From Tupaia tana (Eukaryota; Chordata; Mammalia; Scandentia; Tupaiidae), in NCBI GenBank assembly GCA_026018925.1, contig JAKSZU010000005.1, positions 88,904,886 through 88,968,885 of the forward strand: a stretch of 64,000 nt of DNA, written 5' to 3'. Under the pieces are notes generated by a model. The model had not been told where the DNA came from. It did not search any database and saw only the letters and a program-made list of their open reading frames with translations. The stretch's first letter is position 1; the number at the start of each line of letters is the position of its first letter. The position numbers and the translations under genes are program-made. Below, piece by piece: positions 54,766 through 64,000 of the stretch.

Positions 54766-55343
54766 AACAAAGACTCAACAAGATAATATATTTTAGAAGC
54801 ATAGTTTATTATATTTTAAACAAAGATTATGATTTCAAAGTGTTAAAGTAAGACTGTTTTAAAAACTTGCTAAAATAAATAACTCAGAAATATCTGTTAA
54901 GTTGTCAGGAAAGTCATGACCTATTTTTAATGTTTTCTATGGAAAAATGTATTGTGACATTCCCAACAATCCAAAATATAGTCCCAGTAAATTTTCCATA
55001 AAAGTTATAAATCTTTACCACTTCTTAAATACAGGAATCTTTCTAAGTGTTTAAAAAATCCATATGATTTGATTTTTTTTAAATATAAAAGAATCTGCTT
55101 GAGATGAACCTCAATGAGTTATGGAAATCTTTTATAGCTATAACAAAGTCTCTCTCATCAATACTAAATTTCTCCCAATACCTTCAACCAGCAATTTTCT
55201 TTGTTTTAATACTAGTTATAGTTAACTTTGGGGTGGTAAGTAAATTTTACTACAGTATCTTTGAAGAAATTTAAAATGATTAAGTTAAAGTTTAGTCTCA
55301 CATTTATTGACATCCAACTTCTTGTTTCAAAAGTAAGTTTTGT
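54766..55343. other. Non-coding stretch, no feature seen
   Basis: AT-rich DNA with no recognised repeat or gene. Confidence 0.4.
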
Positions 55344-55545
55344 AGGGGCTGGCAGGTGGTGTGATGGTTTAGGTGCTGGAATATCACATGGCTGACCATG
55401 GTATGAGCCCTTGACCTGGAGGTTTGCTTTCTCACCTTCCCTCTCTCTCTCTGTCTCTTTTTAATGAGCACATATGCCCTGTAGCAAATTAAGAAACAAT
55501 AGTAATAAATAAATTAAATAAATAATTTTTAATAATAGTTTTTAC
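55344..55545 (+). mobile_element. SINE family B/A hybrid
   Basis: Family B head and junction (AGGGGCTGGCAGGTGGTGTG, GGAGGTTTGCTTTCTCAC), but after the CT run it ends GAGCACATATGCCCTGTAGC, the family A ending, instead of GGTCAAATTAAAA. The tail is AAATAAATTAAATAAAT. Confidence 0.85.
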
Positions 55546-55740
55546 AAAAAATAAGACTATTGTTTATATCCATTGGGTTGCACCCAAATACGGAAGACTG
55601 GTGAAAGCACGTGTAGGGTTTGTTGTTTTACAAGGCTTATTCTTCCATTATAATCCTTCATCTTATTTGTTAGGTAACATTTCAAGATTCTTTTGTAAAA
55701 TTGAGGGTTAATAATGGAATTACTGTTCAAATATGTAATA

Positions 55741-55998
55741 TATGGGTTAGTTCTGTGGTAAGGTGGTAATGGGCTACTCAAGAGAAACCAGATCCCACAT
55801 TGCCACCTCGGTTCAAATCCCAGACTGGTCAACTTGAAGCATGCTAGGCGTGTGTGCAAGTGCCCAAGATCTGATAGCCCAGAGGACTGAAAGAGGTCAA
55901 TCACAATGTGATCAGGCCCTGTAAAGAGTGTTCCTCTCTCTCTCTTTGACTCTGTCTCTCATTCTTATATGCACATACACAAGCTCTATTGTGAATAA
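55741..55998 (+). mobile_element. SINE family C, old
   Basis: TTCTGTGGTAAGGTGGTAATG head, CAGATCCCACATTGCC, linker CAACTTGAAGCATGC, a body with about 20 extra bases near 55890 and an end resembling CATACACAAGCTCTATTG. Confidence 0.68.
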
Positions 55999-57059
55999 AG
56001 AGAAAAAAAATAAATACACAATATATTTCAATACTCTTGTCTCTAATTCATAATCTTTTTAAATATCTGTGATTGATTTACTACTTAGGAAACGGAGAAC
56101 CTTAGAAGAGAAGAAAATAATTGTTTTGTGATTGATATCCTCTTGTATTATATTTCTTTTTCTCAAATGCTGATTCATGATTCAAGTTAATTAATAATGT
56201 TGGCTGTTTCAGTTGACAGAACTAGAAGCAAATTTTTCCCAGAAGGAAGCTGAAATATGGTTAGATTACCTGATAATAAACTGAGAAACAGGGAAATATC
56301 TTTTACTTGTGTCAGAGACTAGCTTCAGAGTTAATTACAAAAATTAACACATACACATATATACACATATACAAACTCCCACAACATATGTCACCTTATA
56401 ATCTTAGATTTAAAAAGCGAAAAAAATATGTTCAGAAAAGCATAAAATGTATATTATTAAGACCTGAATTAAAGTGGATTAAGAGACAAAGAATTACTTA
56501 TTGTTTGTTCTCTGCATTGAAAGAATAAGATGAATTATATTTCACAAAACTGCCACAAAGCTATTTAGTCCATAAGAAAACAAAGTATCAACTCCTCAGA
56601 TGCAATCAAAAATGAGATACACTTTTCAAAATATCATGCAGAAGTGTTAGAAATGTTGGAAGTAGTGGAAATTGATAGTCTCTGATAAAATTGAGAAATG
56701 CATATTCCCTAGTGTATAAAAAAGAATGAACAAAATCAATAATAGCCAGAATCTACAGTCTGCAGTGCTGTGAAGCTAGAAGATTGAATAGAATATATTA
56801 TATTATTGCTATGAGAAGAGTTACTCTTGAATGGATGGGATATTTTTTTAACAAAATTCAACTGGAATTACCAACAAATGAATAATTGTAATATTCAAAG
56901 CAAAAGCGGATTACTAAATATAGTTATTCAGTAGAAGGACTACTTTTCAATCTGGATTTTATGTGTTGCAACTTAAAGCTTTGAGAGTTCTTAATTATAG
57001 TCAAAATACAGAGCAACTCTGGGCAGTTAGTAGATAATTTTCTTATAATAAGAAAATGT
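55999..57059. other. Repeat-poor stretch (about 1.1 kb)
   Basis: AT-rich with no recognised repeat. A 73-codon frame at 56307-56528 has no known similarity. Confidence 0.4.
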
Positions 57060-57330
57060 TAAGTCAGTTGGAGTAGCAATTATATCACTAGTTTCCCACA
57101 TGGTTGACCACAGTTTGAGTCATGGACTCAGTGGCTTGAAAATCAGGCTGTGTGTGCATGTGTGTGTGTGTGTGTGTGTGTGCCCAACAGCCCAGGACTA
57201 GAATGGAGGAGAAGGGATTGCAGTATGGCCATCCCTGCTGGCGGTGCTTTCTCACTTTCCTTCTCACTGTCTCTGTCTCTATGGTAAGCACACAAGCCCT
57301 AAGGCAAAAACCTCTAAAAAAAAAAGAAAT
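57060..57330 (+). mobile_element. SINE family A with internal (TG)n
   Basis: CAGTTGGAGTAGCAATTATAT head, and the usual GTGCGTGCGTGCCC motif expanded to a TG run at about 57146-57182. Body, CT part and GCCCTAAGGCAAAAACCTC end follow. Confidence 0.9.
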
Positions 57331-57694
57331 ACAAGTCAAAAAGTGTGATAAACATTTGTAAAATATTTAACTGATAAATGGCTGATATCAAAGATATATA
57401 TACAACTGATTCTTAGCATGTGTTTGATGGGTTTAAATTTAAGAGTTCACGTATATGTCAATTTTTTTCAATAAATTTGTAAATGTAGTGCTCTTTTTAT
57501 GATTTTATTAATAATATTTTACTTCTCTAGCTTATTTTATTGTAAGACTACAATATGTAATACATATACCGTACAAAATATATGTTCATCAGCAGTTATG
57601 TTATCGATAAGGCTTCCAGTTAAGTTAAACACAAATAAGTATCTCATGGAAATTATACATAATTATATAATATTCATCAAAAGCAACTAGTCTG
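57331..57694. other. Non-coding stretch, no feature seen
   Basis: AT-rich DNA with no recognised repeat or gene. Confidence 0.4.
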
Positions 57695-57750
57695 TTCTTT
57701 TGCTAACAACAAAATACCTGAAATTGGATAATTTATAAGAATAAAGATCT

Positions 57751-58025
57751 TGGGATCAGCAGTTGGGGTAATGATTATGTTGCTGGACTCCCATGTAGTT
57801 AACTGTAGTTTGAGTCCCGGATCTGGTGACTTTAACTCACGCCAAGAGCGTGTGCATGCATGCCCAAGATCCCGAGAGAAGAATGGAGGAGAAGGGATTG
57901 TGGTGTGGCCATCCCCCCTGGGGGGTGATTTCTCACTTTCTGTCTTTCTGTGTTTCTCTGTCTTTTTGGTGAGCACACCGCCCTATAGCAAAAACCTCAA
58001 AACCTACCCCCCCAAAGAAAAAAAA
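57751..58025 (+). mobile_element. SINE family A inside the LTR
   Basis: TGGGATCAGCAGTTGGGGTA head, CCCCCCTGGGGGG palindrome and CCCTATAGCAAAAACCTC end. The duplication AAGAATAAAGATYTT is at about 57737-57750 and 58026-58040. Confidence 0.95.
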
Positions 58026-58199
58026 AAGAATAAAGATTTTTGTAGGTCATGGTTTAAGAAGCCAAAGGTCAAGGAGCTAGATGTAGTGAAGGTGTTCTTT
58101 CTGATGGATAATATGGCAGATGGCTTTATTTGCCAGAGAGAGCAAGAGAAGGGGCATGTTTATGTCCATGTGTCTCTGCTTTGATAGCATTCTTTCTTT

Positions 58200-58443
58200 T
58201 TTTGTTTTAAATTTTGTCAGAGGACACAAGTGCTTGTCAGAGAGAAAGAGAGGAAGAGGGAGAAAGTGAAAAAGCACTTCCCATGGGGAACAGTCATGCT
58301 ACAATACTTTCTCCCCCATTTCTCCCTCCCTTGGAATTTTGTGCATACAAAAACACGTGTCTGGTGTGTTTCTCAAGCCTCTGAACCCAGGACTCAAACC
58401 TTGAAGTCAGTCATGTGGAATTAATTATAATGCCGCTGACCAA
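58200..58443 (-). mobile_element. SINE family A, old, inside the LTR
   Basis: TTTTGTCAGAGGACACAAGTG start, CTTCCCATGGGG palindrome remnant, and a head ending GCCGCTGACCAACCCC. AGCATTCTTT at 58187-58196 and ACCATTCTTT at about 58449-58458 may be its target duplication. Confidence 0.85.
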
Positions 58444-58459
58444 CCCCAACCATTCTTTT

Positions 58460-58721
58460 ATTTTTTGAGAGGTTTTTGCTATAGGGCACATGCACTCGCC
58501 AGAGAGACAGAGAGAGACAGACAGACAGAAAGTCAGAAAGTGAGAAATCACCCCCCAGGAGAGATGGCCACGCCACAATCCTTCTCTTCCATCCTCCTCT
58601 CGGGATCTTAGGCACGCACACACAAGTGTCCTGCATGAGTTTAAGCTAACAGGTTCAGGACTTGAACCACGGTCGACTACATGGGAGTCCAGCAACAGAG
58701 CCATATGCTAACTGCTGGTCC
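58460..58721 (-). mobile_element. SINE family A, young, at the end of the older one
   Basis: TTTTTTGAGAGGTTTTTGCTA start, CCCCCCAGGAGAG, and TGCTAACTGCTGGTCC end. The duplication CCCCAACCMTTCTTTT is at 58444-58459 and 58722-58737. Confidence 0.95.
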
Positions 58722-58751
58722 CCCCAACCCTTCTTTTGAAAAACTCGCTAG

Positions 58752-58995
58752 TATGGCCCAGCAGAGAACATAGTGGTTAAGGTGCTGGATTACCACATGG
58801 CTAATTCTGTGGTTTGAGTCCTGGGCCCTGCAACTTATAAAAACATTCTGGGTATGTGTGTATCCAGGCCTAACATCCTAAAAGGGAGAAGGAATTGTGG
58901 GAAAGCCATCTCCCAGGGGGCGACTTCCTGCTTTACCTCTCTCTCTGTCTCTCTGCCATAAATGCCCTTACCCTATTAAAGAAGTCTAAAAATAT
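58752..58995 (+). mobile_element. SINE family A, old
   Basis: TATGGCCCAGCAGAGAACATAG head, CTCCCAGGGGG palindrome and TTACCCTATTAAAGAAGTC end. It points opposite to the young copy just before it. Confidence 0.85.
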
Positions 58996-59189
58996 AAACA
59001 AACAAGAGGCCAATAGTATTTAGGTGGGTTATCCCACTTTGATAACCTTATCCGACCTAATAAATTCTCAAAGGCTGTACATCTTACTTAGTCAAATTAA
59101 GGTTCTGACCTTTTAATACCTTCACAACAGTTCACCAAATTTTAACACATAAATTTTGGGAGAACTATTTCAAAGAATAGCAACTGTAA

Positions 59190-59830
59190 GTGAGTATTTT
59201 TTAAATTTTATTCGTATTTTCCAGAAATTAAAAACAACCTAATTCCATCCACAGTAGAATAGATAAATTATGGTAGAAAAATAGTATAAATCAAAGAAAA
59301 TCACTAACAACATATGTAAACAGCATACATAATTTTAGTCAACATTTATTCTTAGCCAGTAAAGACAAATTCAAAAGAATATACATTCGGGGCCGGCAGG
59401 TGGTGTGGTGGTTAAGGTGCTGGACTCCCACATGGCTGACCGTGGTTCAAGTCCTGGACCTGGCGGCTTGCTTTCTCACTCTCCTTCTCTCTCTCTGAAT
59501 CTCTCTGGTCAAATAAAATAATAATAATAAATAAATACAATTTAAAAAAAAAAAAGAATATACATTCTATGATTCTTTTAAGTGATGTCCCAAATCAGGC
59601 AAAATTTATGTGTAGAATTAAAAGTTATTGCAAGTTTGCTTTGGAGAAAATGTAAGTGGCAGTGACTGGAAGGAGACAAAGGGAGGCTTCTGAAGTGCAA
59701 ATAACATTGTAATTCCTGACCTAGATGGAAGTGACTTGGGCTCAATTTAATTTATTTAATCTGTTGAGGCAGAAGCTTACAATATATGCACTTTCCTGAG
59801 TGCAGGTGTTAAAATTTTAAAATATTGTTA
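59190..59830 (+). mobile_element. L1 3' untranslated region, old, split by a family B SINE
   Basis: Sense landmarks: AATAGATAAATTATGGTAG before the SINE, then TATGATTCTTTTAAGTGATG, AGGCAAAATTTATGTGTAG and GCAGTGACTGGAAGGAGAC after it. This is a typical old L1 tail order. Confidence 0.58.
59389..59551 (+). mobile_element. SINE family B, young reference copy
   Basis: 163 bp: GGGGCCGGCAGGTGGTGTGG start, A box region TGGTGGTTAAGGTGCTGG, B box GGTTCAAGTCC, GGCGGCTTGC junction, CT part and GGTCAAATAAAATAATAAT tail. The perfect 16 bp duplication AAAAGAATATACATTC is at 59373-59388 and 59552-59567. Confidence 0.96.
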
Positions 59831-60465
59831 ATTAGAAATATATTAAAAGCATCCTAAAAGAACTCTTCACTTCATCTTCCCTTGGAAGAGAGTTTACAAC
59901 CAATTATCCTCAAGAAAATAATATTTTCTGGCTTTGCATATCTTGCATACAAAAAATGGGCATTAGAAAATTCCTTTAAATATTTTCTAGAATGCTCACT
60001 GAGATTTACCAGTACATTAATGAATAGGCTCCAAGTTTAAATACTAATATAGTCCTCTGTACATAATTTTTCTTCTTAGATTAACCTGTACATGTCACCA
60101 GAAGACATAGAAATTAAAAATTATTGTTATATCAGTTTGAAAAGTGCTAGCTATTCCAGTAATATTGTCACCTTTGTAATACTGTTGGTTACTTTATACA
60201 CTGGGAGATGGTTACATGATAACCAAAAACATGGGATTTTCCACTGAGGCAGGAAGAGTCAACTCAATCCCTCTTGTTCTTAACAGTTGATTGACTTCAG
60301 CTGGGTTGTTTCACCGTCCCCATCCCTCTATGTCACTTGTCTTTATTGGCAAAAAAACTCATTATAATAGCACTAACCTTCTAGGGTTCCCGTGTGATTA
60401 ATATAATTATGCAAATGAAGCATGACTCACCTCAAGGTTCATAGCATATCAAAAATATGTAATAA
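59831..60465. other. Non-coding stretch, no feature seen
   Basis: AT-rich DNA with no recognised repeat or gene. Confidence 0.4.
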
Positions 60466-60717
60466 TGAGACCACCAGCTGGTGTAATGGTTATATCACTG
60501 GACTCTCATATAGCCTAACACCGTTCATGTCCCAGACCCAGAGTCTTAAAACTCACACTGGGTGCATGTGCATGCATGCCCCAAATTCTGGGAGGTGAAT
60601 GGAGAAGAGATTGTGACATGGCCATCCTCCCTGGGGTGGGGGGTGTTTGCTTTCTGTCTCTTTCTGTATATCTGGAGAGCACACACACCCTATAACAAAA
60701 ATCTCTCTAAAAATAAC
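60466..60717 (+). mobile_element. SINE family A
   Basis: GAGACCACCAGCTGGTGTAATG head, linker, CTCCCTGGGGTGGGGGG palindrome region and CCCTATAACAAAAATCTC end. Confidence 0.92.
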
Positions 60718-60953
60718 AATAAAATATGTATTAAATATAATTACATTAATTTAAAAATTCCTTTTTTTCATAATAAAAGAATAAAAGAATATCAATGGTC
60801 ATCTAATTTCAAAATTGTACTATGCTGTGTACTATGTACCTAACAATACTGGAAGACTGAAGAATGAGACTAACAGGATTTTCAACTTCATGTTCAAGAC
60901 ATAATAAATAGGGAGACTACAAGTTTCTATGACTGCTTTAAAAATATATTGCT

Positions 60954-61291
60954 GGGACCAGCAGTGACGTAATGGCTATGCCTCTGGACTCCCATGTAGT
61001 TGACTGCAGCTTGAGTCCTGGATCTGGTAGCTTAAACTCATGCTGGGCCCATGTGCATGCATGCCCAAGATCCTGAGAGGAAAAGGGAAGAGAAGGATTT
61101 GCGACATGGGCATCCCCACTGGGGGGTGATTTCTTGCTTTCTGTCTCTCTGTCTCTCTTTGTCTTTCTGGCGAGTGTATGCGCCCTATAGCAAAATCCTC
61201 TCAAAGAAAAAGAAAAAGAAAAAGAAAAAGAAAAAGAAAAAGAAAAAGAAAAGAAAAGGAAAAAGAAAAAGAAAAAAAGAAAAAAAAAAAG
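60954..61291 (+). mobile_element. SINE family A with (AAAAAG)n tail
   Basis: GGGACCAGCAGTGACGTAATGG head, good B-box region, CCCCACTGGGGGG palindrome, GCGCCCTATAGCAAAATCCTC end, then an AAAAAG hexanucleotide array at 61203-61291. The Lys-Arg and Phe-Ser frames here come from the array. Confidence 0.94.
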
Positions 61292-62007
61292 ATGTTTCCA
61301 AAAACCATGCAATGTTGCCAAAATCCATGCAAACACTTTATTATCAGTGGGTGATGAACTACAATGTATGTCAAATTCACAGACTTCTCAGACTTCTCTT
61401 GTCAAAGGTATTCATTGGTAAAAATGGGACCTAACATTGAATGATGACATTGAGAAGTATTTATATAATTCCAAGGACCTCAAGCTCAAAATTCAGCTGA
61501 GCCTTTCTAGTCAGCAAAGACAGTTACTCTTCTACCTTCTGATAAAATCTGTCTTACATTAATTGGAAATCCATTAAGGCCTCAATTTATGTAGCTATCT
61601 TTGAAGGGGCTGTCAATTTTCTTCATTGCTCCTATTCCTCAATGACTCTTGATCTGTAATTACATTCAGATCTGAGCCCATATCAGGGTGCCAGTTAAGA
61701 AGTTGAAACTGGGATGTCAAAAGTATTGCAAGGTTTTCAAATTTATATCTTCAGAATCATGGGTAATTTGGGAGTGTGCTAAACTAAGAAGAAGGGAAGA
61801 AAAATTGACTAAATTCAGAGTGTTATGTTCAGCAGCTAAAACTCTCTCTGTCTTTCTTTTTCTGAAATAGATTCAGTGGTAGTAAATTCAGTATAAGATT
61901 AAATTACCAGAATTTTCTGGTATAGTTAAGAATCGTCTTCCCAGTGCAGTAAATACTAGCCAAATGTGGGGTTGAACTCAGGATAAATTCTAGCTTCTTT
62001 CCTCCTT
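61292..62007. other. Non-coding stretch, no feature seen
   Basis: Mixed-composition DNA with no recognised repeat or gene. Confidence 0.4.
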
Positions 62008-62022
62008 AATAGTCTTGAATAA

Positions 62023-62272
62023 GGGACCAGCAATGGCATAGTGATTATGTCACTGGATTTCCATGTGGCCAACCACAGTTCAAGTCCTGGACCTGGGGCC
62101 TTGAAAATCATGCCAGGCACATGTACATGCGTGCCTAAGATCCCAGGGGGAGAATGGAGACGAGATTGCAGTTTGGCATCCCCCCTGGGGGGATTATTTC
62201 TTACTTTCCCATTCACTGTCTCTGTCTCTCTCTGGCAAGCACACACACCCTATGGCAAAATTCTCTTAAAAA
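62023..62272 (+). mobile_element. SINE family A
   Basis: GGGACCAGCAATGGCATAGTG head, CCCCCCTGGGGGG palindrome and CCCTATGGCAAAATTCTC end. The perfect 15 bp duplication AATAGTCTTGAATAA is at 62008-62022 and 62273-62287. Confidence 0.96.
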
Positions 62273-62287
62273 AATAGTCTTGAATAA

Positions 62288-62805
62288 AGGCTTCTCTGCT
62301 TGTTTAACTTTGTCCTGTGCAATTTTTGCTTTGACAAGGAATGTTTCAATGCTTCCTTTGGCCTAGAAGCCTAGATTTGACTGTCAGCCAATACAGCTTC
62401 ATCAAATTATGGAGCCAATGGGCAAAAAAGGAATGGATGTTGTAGACTGAAGTGGTTCTTTTTCTTATCCAAATCTGCTGCGTTGTGAGTGTGAAGATGA
62501 TTATGCCAGGAATTTGTACTTAGTTCTGCTCCATAGTATTGTTATTTCAGTCATAGAGTTAATTAAAAAACTATACCAACCAAATGTACACAGGATCACT
62601 GAAGACTTCAATTACTTCTGAATGAAAAGTTGAATTAAGTCACAAGGTATAAAACACTGGCCACCTATGATGCACCCAAGTATTTAACTCAGAACAGCTG
62701 AAGACAAAGGAATATGAAAAAAGAAAAAAGAGACATAGAAAATGTAATGAAAGAAGGTATAGTTATTATCATTTTAACTACAGCCCGGTAACAAGATAAG
62801 GAAAT
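62288..62805. other. Non-coding stretch, no feature seen
   Basis: Mixed-composition DNA with no recognised repeat or gene. Confidence 0.4.
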
Positions 62806-63040
62806 GGGACCGGCTCCATGACCTAGTAATTAAGGCAGTTGGATCTCACTTGGTTGACTCACTATAGTTTGAATCCTGGAACCAGCAACTTGAGAAATGA
62901 GTCGTGCGTGTGTGCCCTAAATCCTCAAGAAAGGGACAGAAGGAGGAAAAAGGATTGTGGCATGACCATTCCCCCTAGGCACTGCTTTCTCACTTTCTCA
63001 CTTGTCTTTCTCCCTCAAGTACATGTACCCACTGGGATTT
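62806..63040 (+). mobile_element. SINE family C
   Basis: GGGACCGGCTCCATGACCTAG start, TAATTAAGGCAGTTGGATC, linker AACTTGAGAAATGAGTCG and a body with CCCCCTAGG. The 3' end is cut short after the CT part. Confidence 0.8.
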
Positions 63041-63929
63041 TATTTTTAACCTTCTTTTAAAGTAATCACTTTTGGAGCACAGGTGTTCTTGTATGCACAA
63101 ATGTCATGCACATGTATGGGCATGCATGTGAATTAACGTGAACTGTTGGAGAGTGTCTGCTTTAGAAAGAAGTCCAGAATGCTCAATATAAGAGTAATTA
63201 GCAAAAATAAACTTAGGACTCAAATCTGTGTCTAGAATGAAAAAGTGAAGTTGATATACATACTTATGCTGATCCAGGTACCCCATCTGCTTTACCTGCC
63301 AAGACAAAATTGCTGGAAGACTTGCCTCCCACAGTGTGATTGGTGATTACACAAACACTGCTTCTTCTCTAGAGGCTACAATATATCAGAAACTAGCAAC
63401 GTTGTTGGAAAGTGCAATGTCAGGTAATAGGGAGGGGAGTTTTAAATTGTGGGTCAACATGCAGTACTAGAGTAGTTTCACACCTGGGGGCAAATAGAAG
63501 AAAGAAATTGATAAACAGTTTCTGGGTCTGCCACTAGTAGTTAAATGTTATCTCAGGGTTGCCAATGCCCCAGAGTCCTGGAAGAGTGCCTGATAAAAAT
63601 CAAATGGATCTTTGCTACTACAGGAAGATATAAGTCAATTTTTTGACCATCAACCAACACTTAAGAAAAAAGTCATATGCATATCTGTTAATATTAGATA
63701 TATTTTTTTCTTTCATTTATTTATTTTACATTTTTCCACAAACATTTACTTTACATAGCAAAAAATTTTAACTCATACTCCATAATTCTTGACAGTTTAC
63801 AAACAACTTTCAAAATTTCAAAATACTGAATTTTAAAGATAATGTTCAAAATATGACTTATAATTTTGTATAATTTTATAACTCTATAACAACAGAAGCA
63901 GTATGGTTTTTCAACAAATAACATAATTT
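63041..63929. other. Non-coding stretch, no feature seen
   Basis: About 0.9 kb with no recognised repeat or supported gene. Confidence 0.4.
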
Positions 63930-64000
63930 TTTTTTTCTTTTTGAAGCGATTTTTTTGCTATAGGGCGTGTGCGCTCGCCAGACAGACAGAGAGAAACAGA
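63930..64000 (-). mobile_element. SINE family A, young, cut by the window edge
   Basis: T-run, GAAGCGATTTTTTTGCTATAG, GGGCGTGTGCGCTCGCCAG and the start of the GA-rich part. CpGs are intact. The remaining body and head lie beyond the window. Confidence 0.9.

Larger units (their letters stand above)
57695..59185 (-). mobile_element. MaLR-type LTR (fossil) carrying four SINEs
   Basis: The LTR is in reverse. Its 3' side (AACAAAATACCTGAAATTGG, AATTTATAAG) is at the left. Then come GGTCATGGTTTAAGAAGCC and TGTCTCTGCTTTGATAGC. Its 5' side (TTTTAATACCTTCACAACAG, AACACATAAATTTTGGGAG) ends near 59185. SINEs at 57751, 58200, 58460 and 58752 interrupt it. It is an old ERVL-MaLR-type element without internal genes. 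Confidence 0.65.

Noticed and set aside
61051-61434. 127-codon Lys/Arg-rich frame and its Phe/Ser-rich antisense
   Set aside because: Produced by a SINE joined to an AAAAAG hexanucleotide array.
1-64000. An undescribed multi-gene system such as a defence, biosynthetic or mobile gene cluster
   Set aside because: No group of intact genes exists in the window. The content is non-coding DNA and transposon remnants typical of a mammalian gene-poor region.

Overview
The window looks like AT-rich, gene-poor nuclear DNA from a placental mammal. I find no convincing intact protein-coding gene, rRNA gene, functional tRNA gene, CRISPR array or bacterial-style operon. It is dominated by retrotransposon copies. 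I count about 70 tRNA-derived SINEs covering roughly a quarter of the window, plus 3' pieces of L1 on both strands, older L2 and MIR remnants, small DNA-transposon remnants (MER2/Tigger-like, hAT-like and a mariner-like MITE), two kinds of fossil LTR, many AT, TG/CA and A-rich microsatellites, and one processed pseudogene of the mitochondrial cristae gene APOOL (MIC27). Almost all long open frames are translations of SINEs, antisense L1 or microsatellites.

The SINEs fall into four local groups, with names that are mine. Family A is about 250 bp. It has a tRNA-like head with good Pol III A and B boxes, then a body with a C6/G6 palindrome, a CT-rich stretch, a conserved end (CCCTATAGCAAAAACCTCTCC) and an A tail. 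Family B is about 160 bp, with a related head but a short CT-rich stretch ending in GGTCAAATTAAAATAAAT. Family C is an old long form with a head reading GGCCTGGTGGTTAAGGCAG. Family D is an old, divergent form with a different head and body. Some family A copies are CpG-rich, close to one another and flanked by clean 13-18 bp target-site duplications, so the family was active recently. There is no Alu or B1, which argues against a primate or rodent. A colugo (Dermoptera, whose tRNA-derived SINEs are called CYN) is my best guess. It is inference from memory and not proven here.

Layout. 0-20 kb holds scattered SINEs, an antisense L2, an hAT remnant, a perfect hairpin near 3.86 kb, a SINE pile-up at 15.9-17.5 kb and a repeat-poor stretch at 17.5-19.2 kb. 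20-24.4 kb is mostly antisense L1, with a mariner-like MITE between two blocks and a solo ERV1-type LTR inside the second. 24.4-40 kb is SINE-dense, with tandem, nested and near-identical young copies and a repeat-poor stretch at 31.8-33.1 kb. 40-46 kb holds opposed L1 pieces, a short L1 tail with perfect 16 bp duplications and the APOOL pseudogene. 46-64 kb holds a repeat-poor stretch, a MER2 copy, a MIR and a MITE each split by a SINE, an inverted SINE pair beside complex microsatellites, a MaLR-type LTR carrying four SINEs, and more family A copies up to the right edge.

No set of genes working together is present. The most useful signals are the modular, recently active SINE system, repeated expansion of one internal A-tract within it, recurrent deletion over its palindrome, two near-perfect hairpins, and one weak candidate exon near 51.1 kb.
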